This document shows, one piece after another, positions 20,168 through 32,480 of a DNA stretch of 64,000 nt. The stretch lies in assembly GCA_026874595.1 (NCBI GenBank), contig CM049315.1, positions 64,601,389-64,665,388 of the forward strand, read 5' to 3'. Numbering within the stretch: the first letter of the stretch is position 1; each line of letters starts with the position of its first letter. This stretch comes from Sipunculus nudus. Lineage: Eukaryota; Annelida; Sipuncula; Golfingiida; Sipunculidae. The notes under the pieces are model-generated. The model had not been told where the DNA came from. It ran no database searches and saw only the letters and a list, made by a program, of their open reading frames with translations. Made by a program: the position numbers and the translations under genes.

Positions 20168-20919
20168 ATTAGGCCTATCCAATGAAACATATGATAAAGA
20201 GGCGGCGGCGGATATGGTGGCATAGTTCTTTCTGCGGCCGATATGGTTGACTTGGCAGAGGGCTTGTGGGCTATTGCAGCTGGCGGCCGATATTGCCTCC
20301 CGCTGGTCGCTGGCGGCCGACATGGTCCATTTGAGGCCGTCGGCCGATGTCGCCGGCGGCCGATATGTCCCTAAACCGCTTTAAATAACCCATTCACTGC
20401 TTGGTTCTGATCACAGGCACTTGTTTCCAGCACTACAATGGCCTAGAAACTGTAAACACATTGAGTATGGGTGATATACCAATTATAAGAGTTCTTTTAT
20501 AATGGGTATATCGCCCATACTCAACCAGTCAATGTGTTTACAGATTAGGCCTATCCAATGAAACATATGATGAAGAGGCGGCGGCCGATATGGTGGCATA
20601 GTTCTTTCCGCGGCCGATATGGTTGACTTGGCAGAGGGCTTGTGGGCTATTGCAGCTGGCGGCCGATATTGCCTCCCGCTGGTCGCTGGTGGCCGACATG
20701 GTCCATTTGAGGCCGGCGGCCGATGTCGACGGCGGCCGATATGTCCCTAAACCGCTTTAAATAACCCGTTCACTGCTTGGTTCTGATCACAGGCACTTGT
20801 TTCCAGCACTACAATGGCCTAGAAACTGTAAACACATTGAGTATGGGCGATATACCCATTATAAGAGTTCTTTTATAATGGGTATATCGCCCATACTCAA
20901 CCAGTCAATGTGTTTACAG
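20168..20919 (+). repeat. Tandem duplication of a CGGCCGATAT box unit
   Basis: Two copies of a unit of about 376 bp starting ATTAGGCCTATCC at 20,168 and 20,544. Each has five or six CGGCCGA(T/C)AT boxes and ends in the hairpin region. A diverged relic of the same family is at 54,240-54,310. Confidence 0.85.
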
Positions 20920-20960
20920 TTTCAAGGCCATTGTAGTGCTGGAAACAAGTGCCTGTGGTT
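20782..20960. repeat. Long near-perfect palindrome (about 180 bp)
   Basis: The left arm (from TTCTGATCACAGGCAC to CCCATTATAA) and the right arm (TTATAATGGG to GTGGTTCTGAT) are reverse complements around the small loop AGAGTTC. The right arm has one 8-base insertion near 20,900 and few mismatches. A shorter version occurs at 20,452-20,543. Confidence 0.9.
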
Positions 20961-21160
20961 CTGATTACAGTCCAGAACTGGATGTTTATTGCCGTGTGAG
21001 AGGGTATACAGAGAAAATTGTTGATAATGCCCCCTCTCATGCAAAGATGGCAGTAGCACCATCTTGTTTCCAGTCCAAAGGATGTATAACTAAGACCACT
21101 TTGTCAAAAGAGCACAGGAGACATACGTGTCAAGAGTTCAAACCAAGTTTAATTTTATAA
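20936..21160 (+). pseudogene. Possible relic of a pogo/Tigger-type DDE transposase
   Basis: 74-codon frame; the word VDNAPSH preceded by a Y-C ... K pattern resembles the second catalytic-Asp block of Tigger/jerky transposases (LLxxDNAPxH). Nothing else of that domain is seen, and part of the frame lies in the palindrome arm. Could be chance. Confidence 0.2.
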
Positions 21161-22523
21161 GAATAATAAATAAAAGAAATAAAAATCAAACAAACAAAAA
21201 GTTAAAATATATCACATAGAGTTTTATAAATGAGGTTATGGAACTTTTTGATTTGTTGGTTTTGCAAAATAAAAGGAAGGCATTCCATATATTACTTCGT
21301 TATTTCACAAGATATGTATTGGGTTAATCCACTCTCTATAGTCGTCCTATCAGCAGTTTGTCTTCCCGTTAGATTGGCATGATTCTACTTCGTTACCTAT
21401 TGAAATTTTAAAATTTTACACATAGAACGATGTACAGAAGTTCTACCAAACTGGCAACTAGGTCACTTTGCTAAACTAAACCAGTTTGCATTCAAAACCT
21501 ATTATACCAATTCAAGACTACCTTATATAAAAAATGCTTAGCTTGTATTGTTCTGATTAAGACACAGAGCTTTTCATTATATGCCCGATGCATATGAAGA
21601 AAATTAAGTCGGTATTAAGTAATTAAAAAAATTATGGACTGGATCATGTGTTTAGTCGAGAATAATTTTACTCAATGAATATGTTAACCGCTTAAGCTGG
21701 CGCTCAGTTCATCCAAAAATAACTACAGTTTATTTAGATTGAAGTATATATACATCAGAGATCAGGTCAGAAATTCAATGTTTTTTTAAGTAATCAACAA
21801 ATATAAAACCACTACCATGAATTTCACCCTTTATATTGACTATCGCATATTGTTTTCTTTTAATCACTGTTAATTTAATTTTCAAATACCATGAATACAT
21901 GGATTTAAGCTGTTGGTTCTGAAATTTAAATGCAGTTGCCTAAAAAAATTGGTCAGGTATGGGAGTTTTCTAGGGGATAATACCTTATAATTTATGGGTA
22001 ATCCAGATCAGGGGACAGGCCACCTCAACAGTGTACCAGAGGGCAAGGTATAGATACATTTGGTATAGATACTGTGGTTGCCTTTTTATTCGCAAGGGTA
22101 TTAATTCCACGATATTCGCAAATGTGGAATAAACGCGAATATGAAACCCTCGGGAATAAGATGCCCATCAACTAAGATGACCTCTGAAAACAACCTTATC
22201 AGCAACCTTATCTGTGCCGGTTTTTGAAACTGGTCCAAGCATTAGCCGTACTCACAGGCTGTGATAGGCCCTACATATCAACTGTGATACAAGTCATAAT
22301 TTAATCACTGAAGCAGTAATTAGTAAGGTTTTTTCTTAATTTTACATCAATACAGATACTGCTGTACTTAGATTGTAAAGGTTCTGGTGCAATCGCGAAA
22401 ATGAAACCATCGTGAAATGTACAAAATTAAGAAATCGCGAAATTTCAGCCTCGCGAATATAAAGCCAACCACAGTATATGGGGAAGTGGAGCACACCTGC
22501 TGTGTGCGCGTGTGCCCCTTGCC
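21161..22523. other. No gene seen
   Basis: AT-rich. Only short frames without recognisable motifs. Around 22,080-22,470 GCGAAT/TCGCGA words recur (tattcgcaaatgtgg; aatcgcgaaaatg) but without a clear unit. Confidence 0.5.
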
Positions 22524-23137
22524 TGTAGGGACTGATGAATGACATAAATATCATTTAATGTTTAATATTAACATGGATTTCATTCACAAAGGCTCTTTAA
22601 GTTACTGTGATCGTTTATTTTGTCAATTTTTAGGCTATACACTCCTGTAGGGACCGATGAATGACATAATTATCATTTAATATGTTTAATATTAACATGG
22701 ATTTCATTCACCAAGGTTCTTTAAGTTACTTTGATCTTTTATTTTGTCAGTTTTTAGGCTATACACTCCTGTGGGGACCGATGAATGACATAATTATCAT
22801 TTAATATGGTAAATATTAACATGGATTTCATTCACCAAGGCTCTTTAAGTTACTTTGATCGTTTATTTTGTCAGTTTTTAGGCTATACACTCCTGTGGGG
22901 ACCGATGAATGACATAATTATCATTTAATATGTTTAATATTAACATGGATTTCATTCACCAAGGTTCTTTAAGTTACTTTGATCGTTTATTTTGTCAGTT
23001 TTTAGGCTATACACTCCTATAGGACCGATGAATGACATAATTATCATTTAACATGTTTAATATTAACATGGATTTCATTCACCAAGGCTCTTTAAGTTTC
23101 TTTGATCATTTATTTTGTCAGTTTTTAGGCTATAAAC
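22524..23137 (+). repeat. Five tandem copies of a unit of about 124 bp
   Basis: Units start TGTAGGGAC/TGTGGGGAC at 22,524, 22,646, 22,770 and 22,894, and TATAGGAC at about 23,019. Each contains ATGACATAATTATCATTTAA and ends in TTTTAGGCTATACACTCC. Adjacent units are more than 90% identical. Confidence 0.92.
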
Positions 23138-23765
23138 CCCTTAAATTGTTCAGTCTACACATTTTGTTTTTATTCTGGAACTCGCAGAAATCCCCTGGGA
23201 TCTTAATTGATCCCTTAAAGTTCCAGCTCTGGCCCAGTTCTGTCCCATATACTGCTTCATTTGTCAAAGAATTTGAATATAAATCTGACATTTTCAGCTT
23301 CTAACAGGCTCGCCTGCTGGTCCTTTTTTTTAATTTAGGCAAATTTCAAGTATAGCTAGAAGCACCAAACATCCCCTGGTTCATTTCTTTCCAAGAATGT
23401 TAATTGACAAGTTATCTGCATTGAATCATATCAATTTAAAGCAACCCCATTTAACTGTCAGTTAACGTGATGATCACCCGAATGGACAGCTACCGGAGAA
23501 TATCAGACTGACGACTGAGGTGTGAGATTGACAATGAATATAGTTTTCTTTTTTTCAAATCTGAAATGAAGTGGATGCCAAAGCACTTGTTTTGTTTAGT
23601 GTACACGTATATACAGCCTCCTTATGACCATGCATTTTTGTGCTGTAGCAGCAGCTTGCGAAACGCTTTGGATAGGACGTTCTGAGTACACAAGGCGAGA
23701 AAAAGGACAATTCGCTAATAATAGCTTTTTTGGATTGTTTTTATTTCGTTAAAAGAAAACGTCGG

Positions 23766-23858
<93 letters not shown>

Positions 23859-23959
23859 GAGGTTCCACCATCAGTGAGAACGAACCCTCCCACTAAGCAG
23901 TCAGCCTACGGGCCTGTCACCTTTTGTTTTTACTTGGAAAAATGACCATTCGAGAAGCA
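23138..23959. other. No gene; TA microsatellite
   Basis: Unique AT-rich sequence with an interrupted TA tract at 23,767-23,858. Confidence 0.6.
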
Positions 23960-23964
23960 GATGA

Positions 23965-24072
23965 AAATTAAAAGGAAGTGCTTATTTCCACTCCCTTGGG
24001 GAGTGGAAATAAGGAATGCTTATTTCCACTCCCCTTGGAATTTAAATAAAGAATGCTTATTTCCACACCTGA
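23965..24072. repeat. Inverted GGGAGTGGAAATAAG repeats
   Basis: CTTATTTCCACTCCC is followed within a few bases by its complement GGGAGTGGAAATAAG, then by CTTATTTCCACTCC again. A further copy is at 24,831-24,846, across a TA microsatellite (24,752-24,804). They may be the ends of a small element of about 0.8 kb. Confidence 0.65.
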
Positions 24073-24752
24073 TATATAATATAAAATTTAAATGTTTAGA
24101 AAGTCATTTACATCAGCCCTATATAGGATGGCAGGGGTCATGGTGAGTATAATAGAAGATGGTTATTTGTCTTACCTTTAATGCCCAATTTGGTAACAAC
24201 AGTCTTATCATTACTCTCAATTGCATCCTAAGTTTATTTGTAGTACATGTACTGATTTTAGAAAAATTTCACCTATTTTGACACTACAGTCATGTGATTC
24301 AAACTGGTCTGGATAAAATCAGTAGTAGGATAAATTCTTGAACTAATCAACCAGAAAAGTGGGTGCTGGTCTTGTGCAACTGACTACTAGACTTTACCTG
24401 TGTACTGAGCCAAGGCCTGACAAGACCAGTCTCAACATATGAAGACACACTCTAGACTGGCCCTACTGATGAGGTGGTTACCACCTACTGATAAAGACTG
24501 AGCTAGGATACAAGTGTTGTCATAACATATCAGGCTTAATACACAAATCTATAACTTTTATAAACAAACTAGTCTACAAATTTAAAGTATTTGCAGAAAA
24601 TTGTATTTGGCTTGAAAAACTTGGTAACAAATATAAATGTATTGAACTGCAAGGGTTTAATCTGTAAAATCATTAATATTTTACCATATTTTTTTGTTTA
24701 ATACTGTAATAAACAATTAATAATTATAAGTTTGAAATGCATTTTAAGAAAT

Positions 24753-24810
<58 letters not shown>

Positions 24811-25030
24811 TGCACCAGCCTTTGCCATTGGGGAGTGGAAATAAGGCCTGCCAAATTAAATAGTAGTGTCTGAAGGCCGCCCTTATTGGGGGCTACCTCC
24901 ATGTCCCTTGCATCCACCCAGCTATGGCTCACATTCATAGACACCACCCAGTTCAGAGGGACTCACCACACCCACCATCCTGGGGTGGCGACGGGGCACA
25001 ATTGGGATGGTTGACAATAACAATGACATG
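24073..25030. other. No gene; TA microsatellite
   Basis: AT-rich to 24,750, TA tract 24,752-24,804, then GC-richer non-repetitive sequence leading into the minisatellite. Confidence 0.55.
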
Positions 25031-25282
25031 GCATAGCACCGGTGACAGTGACAGTGACAATGGTGTTAAACATAGCTCCTGTTATGTATATCGCCATACA
25101 ACAGTCTAAGCCAGTGACTTGACAATGACAGTGCTGTTAAGCATAGCGCAAGTGACAGTGACATTGGTGTTAAGTATAGCACCATCCAGCCAGTGACGGT
25201 GAGAATGGGGCAAAGTTTAGCACCAGTGAAAGTGACAGTGACAATGGCTCCTGTTGAGCATAGCGCTAGTGACAGTCAGAGC
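25031..25282 (+). repeat. GTGACA minisatellite, left fragment
   Basis: Units of GTGACAGTGACAATGGTGTTA plus AGCATAGC, as in the main array at 33,608-35,750. It stops exactly at the TA duplication of the 8.3-kb insertion. Confidence 0.88.
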
Positions 25283-25519
25283 TACACTGCCAAAATTAAT
25301 TTTCTTATCTAAGGAAATATTAGTTATTTTCACTTGAAACAAGTAAAATTTACCTAAAACAAGGAAGTACCTAGAAATTAATCCTTGAATCACAAGAATG
25401 AAGCCCATCTCTTTGATAAACAAGTAAAAATACCTACAGTTTAGAAAAATTTACTTGATATAAGTTAATTTACCTTCAGCTGTAGGCTTTACTCCCTGAT
25501 TTGAGAAAATTTAACTTTA

Positions 25520-26557
25520 GAATGAGTGAGGTGCAAGTAAAGCTTACTAATATGAATGTAACCACATATTAAACATATGCAAAATACAATTTTAATCACT
25601 GTATATTGTAACATTGTCAATTAGGTTTACAGTCCTACATCTAACAAATGTTAAATAAACGGGGTGCATAAAAGGGGCTGCAAAGAATTTCTAAGTGAAA
25701 AATATTGAGTAATTATAAACATTTATGCCCACTCATTGTCATACAGCAGTTGTTCTCATTTTGGCTAACCAAGTCACTGAGGTAAATTTAAAGTTTTCAA
25801 ACCTTCGGGGTTATAAGTGTGATAATTTATATTAAGCAGAAAGTACTAAAAAATAGTAATGTTCACAAAATCCTGTATTTAAGCTGATTTTATCTTTAGG
25901 TGATGGTTAAGGGCACCAGTTTTCAAATTTATCTGTGAATTTACTTTATCCTGGTTTTTGTTCATACTGATTTTCAGAACAATTTAACCATCTCTACCAC
26001 CCTTCTTGAAAAATCTAATTCATGCTCGGTGTTATTTTCACAATATGTGGATTTATACAAGATCAAGGTCTCTTTTAATTATATTAAATTATTAAAGTCA
26101 TGACCCTTCTTTAAGGAGTCTAGCTAGGCCTTTTCTTTATCACAGAAATCAAAATAAACTCTTAAATGAATTCACAGCTAGCAGTTAATTTGTTTAAAAT
26201 TAAAATTAATTTCCAGTTTTATTAAACATTTTATTTGACCTGAATTAATAAACTTAATATATGTGAAGCATCATATTATAAAATATGGAGAATTGCATGT
26301 ATGTATTGTAAAATAGTATATTAGGAGATTTAACAGTGTAAAAAATGAAAAAAAAATGGGACACATGTTATATGTATATACACACAAGAAACTTTAAAAA
26401 AATAAGAAAGAAATTTTCATGCAATAATTAATTTATACACAAAAATATTATATCTTCATAATCTAGCTTACAGTTGTTTCATTAATCACACAAATAATGT
26501 ACCATAATGGAAGGTAACTTTGCCAGCTTTTTTTTATTTCCTGCTTATTTTCATCAG

Positions 26558-26571
<14 letters not shown>
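25520..26571. other. No gene seen (interior of the 8.3-kb element)
   Basis: AT-rich, no supported ORF or repeat unit. Confidence 0.5.

Positions 26572-26627
<56 letters not shown>
26572..26627. repeat. TA microsatellite, insertion site of the foldback element
   Basis: Continuous TA run that resumes at 28,773-28,786 on the other side of the foldback element. Confidence 0.95.
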
Positions 26628-26630
<3 letters not shown>

Positions 26631-28772
26631 AGAGACGAGATTGAAATCCAGGCAGATTTTAAACTCGCCTAGACGAGATTGCGATTGTGATCTCGCCTAG
26701 GCGAGATTGCAATTGTGATCTCAGCTAGACGGATTTTAAACTCGCCTAGACGAGATCACAATCGCAATCTCGCCTAGGCGAGATTAAAATCCATCATGGA
26801 GCAGGCCAGGATTTTAATCTCTCCTAGGCGAGTTTAAAATCTGTCTGGTGTCATCCAGGCGAGTTTAAAATCTGCCTGATATCACTTGGGCGAGTTTAAA
26901 ATCTGCCTAGGTGAGATTAAAATAGTGATCTGATCTAATTGTAAGATGTTTTCAGTCAGATTTTCAATATTTTAACACTGAATGGTTACGTATAGTTCAC
27001 AAGAAATATATTTATAAATATTTACATAATATTATATTATTAATTAAATAATTAACATTAATTATGGAAATGGAATATTTTATATTATATATTTTTTATT
27101 AATATGGTTATGTATAGTTCACAAGTAATATATATTTAATATTATTTACAGAATATTATAATATTTATGTAATAATTGACATTAATTTTTTTATTTTATA
27201 TTTTTATTTATAAACTATGTAATAAGAAACTTACATTGGTATTGTATATGGCATATTCAAATGATATATGATGTGGGCTGCTGCTGATTATTTACATAAT
27301 AATTTTGTTGTCAATATTAATTTGAAGGGAAACTGGTATTAGTAATATTAGTAATGTAGTATTTTAAAAAGACAAAAGGAACATAGCTCATTTATTTTTT
27401 ATCAATATAATTCAATGCATGTTCACATGCATAAATGATCTATTACTCTATGAATCTAGAAATCATATTTTTTCTGATATGATATAATACTGTCCAAAAA
27501 AAGCAGTTATCTTGTAACACAGTCTACATAAATATTGAAGCTTCACAAAATGCCTCACAAAACATTAAAAAAAAGATCAGAAAAATATTATATACATTAT
27601 AAGAAAAGACTAAATAAGACAAAGAAATATTCACTTGCATACATCTGTGTATCAACTTTTACCTTTTCCCATATGATGTTTAATTACCTAAAAAAGGATG
27701 GTGTATAAAAGTCCATCATAAATACTGATACCCTGCATATTTTGTACCATAAGTGTACATGTTTTGACTGTTGAGTGTTGAATACCTGGGTGAAAAGAAA
27801 CATTTGAACTAGGTCAACCAACTAATTTGTTCTGTTTGTCCTGTAAGAATTATCAAATAGGATGATTGTTTATGTTAATGTGTAATATAATCATTAAATA
27901 GTGAAGTAATAGCTATCTAAACTAATCTATCTATCTGTCTATCTATCTATGATTGATTCTATATGCAAGTGGATGACTTTTTCCCCCAGATTTGCTCTTC
28001 ATAATATCTCATAAGTGTGCTTCAATATACCTCTTGTTACTCTCTAATTGCCATATATTTAAATACAATTACAAATTATTTTTATGTAAAAATTATTAGT
28101 GATATTTACAATCCCATGGTTGTTAAGAAAACTGGAGAAAAAAAATAAAGATTAATTAATGTTTAGCAAATAATTGGTATGATAAGGATGCTGTAGACCA
28201 CATGAAACACATCAAAGGTTCAAATAATAATCAAATATCTATTTCATAATTCTGTTTCCAAAATTAATGTTAATTATCACATGAATAATTATTAAATAAC
28301 TGTAAAAAAAAGTTAATTATTACATTATTACTATAATATTCTGTAAATATTAATAAATATATTACCTTTTAACTATATATAACCATTCAGTGTTTAAATA
28401 TTGAATCCGACTGAAAACATCTTTCATTTGCCAATTACAATGCTTAATGTATTAGGAAATTAGATCAGATCACTATTTTAATCTCGCCTAGGCAGATATT
28501 TTAAACTCGCCTAAGTAATATCAGACAGATTTTAAACTCGCCTGGATGACATCAGACGGATTTTAAACTCGCCTAGGCGAGATTAAAATCCTGGCCTGCT
28601 CCATGATGGATTTTAATCTCGCCTAGGCGAGATTGCGATTGTGATCTCGTCTAGGCGAGTTTAAAATCTGTCTAGCCGAGATCACAATTGCAATCTCGCC
28701 TAGGCGAGATCACAATTGCAATCTCGTCTAGGCGAATTTAAAATCCGCCTGGATTTCAATCTCGTCTCTGAC
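26628..28772. mobile_element. Foldback element built of CTCGCCTAGGCGAG palindromes
   Basis: Ends are exact inverted copies (GTCAGAGACGAGATTG ... CAATCTCGTCTCTGAC). Arms of about 450-500 bp (26,628-27,080 and 28,270-28,772) are inverted relative to each other, including the AT-rich inner parts (CACTGAATGGTTA). Each outer arm holds about eight copies of CTCGCCTAGGCGAG or one-base variants, joined by ATTGCGATTGTGATC or AAAATCTGCCTG linkers. It is inserted in a TA run. No ORF; non-autonomous. Confidence 0.88.
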
Positions 28773-28786
28773 ATATATATATATAT

Positions 28787-29929
28787 AGTGCAACCCAGAA
28801 ATAATTGTGAAACAAATGTCATTTATATCTTATGATTATTAATTATAAACAGAATCAATATCTGAAAAATTTACTGTCATTGTTACTGCAGGACATGCAA
28901 ATTTTGAATTAATTTACACACATACATATAAATATATACATATATGTATATATATTATTAAGTATTGTGTATTTTACGACATGACTGCACTTACGGCATG
29001 TCCGCTTTATGGTACCAGTGACAGTTTATGGCGCCTAAAACTTTGTCAGAACATGTATTGTCGGTTGAAATGAGGTGCTCGCATATGAACTCAACCAATT
29101 TGGAAACGCAGTGGATGACTTGCATCAGCTTACCTATGAGCGTAAGAACCCACAAATATCTTATTCTAAACTGCCATCGTGCATTTTGTGCTTTTTTTAT
29201 TCGACTTGTGACATTGACCCCTAAAAGACCCCCATTATCGCTCAAGCGCGTCAGCAGTTTTGTGCTAGTGTTAAGTAAACCTTCATATTATGTGATTTAT
29301 CACAGAGCATTGTTAGAAAATAAATAATAACAGTAGCTGTAACATATATTAATAATTTAATGAACTTTTGACGCCGTGAATGAAACTTGTTTGACTTGAA
29401 GTTGACATTTTTAGTAAGGCTAAAACGTGGATGTCAGAAGTCTGATCATGGATATACTACATATCACTTATAAGCAAACAGAGAAATCAAACATAAATAT
29501 GCAATTTCAGTTTTAATTATTTATGAGTGTAGAAACATGTTTAAATTTGTATTTAATGTATTGTTATTAAAAGATTATGCAAGTTACTCACTGTTTCTTA
29601 TTTACAGTTAGATTAACAATATGACAATTGACATCCATTTTCTGTGGAATCATATGATTACTGTGAGATACTCTGCAGAAAATTATTTTAAAACCATAGA
29701 TCTTTATTAACAAGTTTTATTTTCCTTACATCTCTCAGACATCTATGAGTTGAATCATAATTTAGATATTTAAAAATAGTTTAGCTTAATAATAATACTT
29801 ATATACAACATACAGCACATACAACATTTAAAACTTAACATACAAGTGGAAACACTTCTTTTTTTCAATATATCAATATTTTAGTTCCAATTATAAATAA
29901 ATTTAATTTTGAACACATATTTGCATAGT
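28787..29929. other. No gene seen
   Basis: Two opposing frames (29,028-29,327 plus, 28,991-29,245 minus) lie in slightly GC-richer sequence. Neither shows a recognisable domain or convincing splice sites. Confidence 0.4.
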
Positions 29930-30800
29930 TTCAGGACTGCCTAATATGAAAACCACTGATCTGTTTCTGCTCATATTTATTTTGCATGTCCTTCTATACT
30001 TTTCCTTTGTACATACATAAAATTAGTCCAGTATTGCTTAATTTGTTGAAGTTATGTTCCAAACATTGTACACTTTGTAAAAAATCAGGATATATATTTA
30101 CTTAGTTAACATAAGAATTGCTGAAGCTACAGACTTTCTTTCAGGGAAGTTTGCATTTAATCAAGATTTAATTATAAACCAAATATTTGGTCTGAAATTT
30201 TCAAATTTTATAAGTTATAAGCATTAATATAAAACCAGTACTTAAAATTTTGGCCATGGAACTTTTTTTCCTGTAAGCTCTGTTGATTTTATTTTAATAT
30301 CATGCACACTTAAGGATTTTAACTTCTAAATTTTGAAATTTTAAAGGAATTGACCAAAAACTGTAGCTCTTATTAAAGTTTTAATGAGACCAAGTCACAC
30401 CTAGGCTATACTGAAGCCCCTCTATATGTCCCTATGTTGACCTTTCAGGCTTATTATGCATGCTTGAAGGGTGGCAAACTTTACAGTCCTCCAGCTCTTG
30501 AGTGGCCACACCTGGATCTAACTGTGTCACACACCACTCCTCTAGTAGTTGTTTTGGCCAAAAACAAAATAAATAATTAAAACAAAAAATTTGTTATATA
30601 ATAACAAATTTAAGAAAAATTAATGGTAAAGGAATTTTTTGTCAGTGAATAACAGCAACCCTCTTAATTTCTGATGTTTTATGGATCTTTTATGGATGGC
30701 CAAAAATGTATTCCAAATGACACCATGCAGTCACCATTGGGTATTTTTCATTTAAATCATAAAAATAAAAAATAATTGAATACAGTTGTTGTATACTTTT
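29930..30800 (+). repeat. Partial copy of HINE-like family D
   Basis: Similar to the interior of 36,490-37,390 and 51,585-52,620 (shared order: CTGCCTAATAT..AAACCACTG, TACATAC, ATTAGTCAGTATTG, GCTGAAGCTA). No ends are present. Confidence 0.7.
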
Positions 30801-30857
30801 GGTTTAAGGGATTATTTTAAGCAAATTAATGATAGACAAGGATGCAGTTGGTTATAT

Positions 30858-32480
30858 TAAGTCATCCGAGCTATAGCCATGGTCCATTATCCATCGTCTG
30901 TCTGTCCGTCCGTCTATCCGTTAGACTGGCGTGTTTTGAAACCAATAGGCCTTCAAACCCAAAATCCGGCATACTGTTAAGCCAGCTGTACATGAGGCAA
31001 CATGTCGCGCGACAAGTCGCAGAACACGCTTGTTCCGCGACAAGTCGCACAGGGGTAAATTGCACGTTTTCATGGGTTGTGCGACATGTCACAGAAGAAG
31101 GAACGTGTTTTTTTTTACCTGCGACTTGTCGTGTGACATCTGGCCAAGTGTTGGGAAAAGCCAACAAATAACAGTTTTATATACATAACGATTGATCATG
31201 TTATCCATTGATAATGTGACCGTCCATGGTTTCACTGTGTCTGATTAGGGTGCTATATATATGTGTGTGTGTTTGACGGTAAACAGGAAACTCAGAAGAA
31301 ATTGTGTAGCTATCCCAGAATACCTATGCCTATTTTTCTTATATATCTATTTTAAAAAAGAGAAACAAGATGAAATATGTCCTAGGCAGAATTCATACAT
31401 TTTTTTGTCACTCGCACTTATACTGATAAATTGTGTTATTTTGTTGAAACCTGGAAGTTATGTTTGGTGCATGTAGCTTTAATAATAGTTTTGCAGGACA
31501 TGTTGCAGAACATGTCGCTGTGTGTATGGACTGTTCTTGTTGTGCAACATGTCGCAGAACTCTGTGTTCTGCGACATGTCGCCTCGTGTATGGCTGGCTT
31601 TAGATGTTCCCAAGATCTCCTACTTAACGAAAATTAGGTCATTGTAACTTTGTCCCTTTAAGAAATTAAAGAAAAAATTAAATTTTCCATTAAAAATCTC
31701 TTTTCAAACTTCAGGTCTGCATAAATTCAAAACCAATCATCTGAATTTTTTGTCATATGAACCACAAATATTCCCTCATATAGTTCCTATGTTCATGCCT
31801 GAAATAAGGACATCAGTATTACTTAATTTATAAAAGTTATTGGCCCAAACATAATGTACTTTGAAAAAAAATCAGTAAAGATATTTACCACTTAACATAA
31901 TAACTGTCGAAGCTAGAGACTTTTCTTCTGGTATATAACTGTATTTAATCAAGATTAAATTGTACTCCCGAAATTGGATCTGAAATTTGTAAACAAGTTA
32001 TAAGCATTTATATTAAATCAGTACCTTAAATTTTGCTGATCTTTGACCATGTCACTTTTTTCCTGTAGGTATATTCATTTTTAATTTTATAGCAGGTAAA
32101 CATAATAAATAAAACTGTTAAATACTGAAATTTGAAAATAAATGCAAAAAAATTAGGCTAGTCATTAAATTTTTTCAGGGGCTCTATTGTATTCATTTGC
32201 CATTTCATGCAAGCTCCAGGCTGCCCACTTCCGGTCACAACAGCCCTGCCAGGGTAACCTTATAAGTGATGCCACAACATTCCAGCATCCCTGCTGTGAC
32301 AGGTGTACAGTTATTCTTATGTCAACTCCCCCCCCCCCCCCCCCCCCCCTTTCAATCATATCAACCATCCATGACCTTATTATTACCTGTTCCTCTCAGA
32401 CTTTATCTCCATTTGATATTATTTTAGATTTTACCTTCAAGGTCAGCTTCAGCTGAGCACAGTAACCCATAGGTCCCTTG
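30858..32480 (+). mobile_element. HINE-like family D copy, interrupted by a MITE
   Basis: Starts with the AAGTCATCCGAGCTATAG part of the family's 5' palindrome. It ends with CAGCTGAGC, an imperfect ACCCATAGGT hairpin and CCCTTG before TT. Interrupted at 30,980-31,599 by a MITE. The C tract at 32,330-32,349 is internal. Confidence 0.7.
30980..31599. mobile_element. 620-bp MITE with TTA duplication and GCGACATGTCGC palindromes
   Basis: Terminal inverted repeats AGCCAGC..TACA(T/C)GAGGC(A/G)ACATGTCGC; TTA on both sides (30,977-30,979 and 31,600-31,602). Paralogues at 36,610-36,640 and 51,720-51,745 show the uninterrupted site CATACAGTTA(G/T)ATGTCCCC. A 3-bp TWA-type duplication is typical of PIF/Harbinger. 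Several GCGACATGTCGC or near-palindromes occur in each arm. No transposase. Confidence 0.9.

Noticed and set aside
22524-23137. CRISPR-like regular repeats
   Set aside because: Contiguous tandem units without unique spacers in a eukaryotic context; the same applies to the 180-bp and 170-bp arrays.
30842-31171. Overlapping frames of about 100 codons on both strands
   Set aside because: They lie across the family D / MITE boundary and read through its palindromes. No domain.
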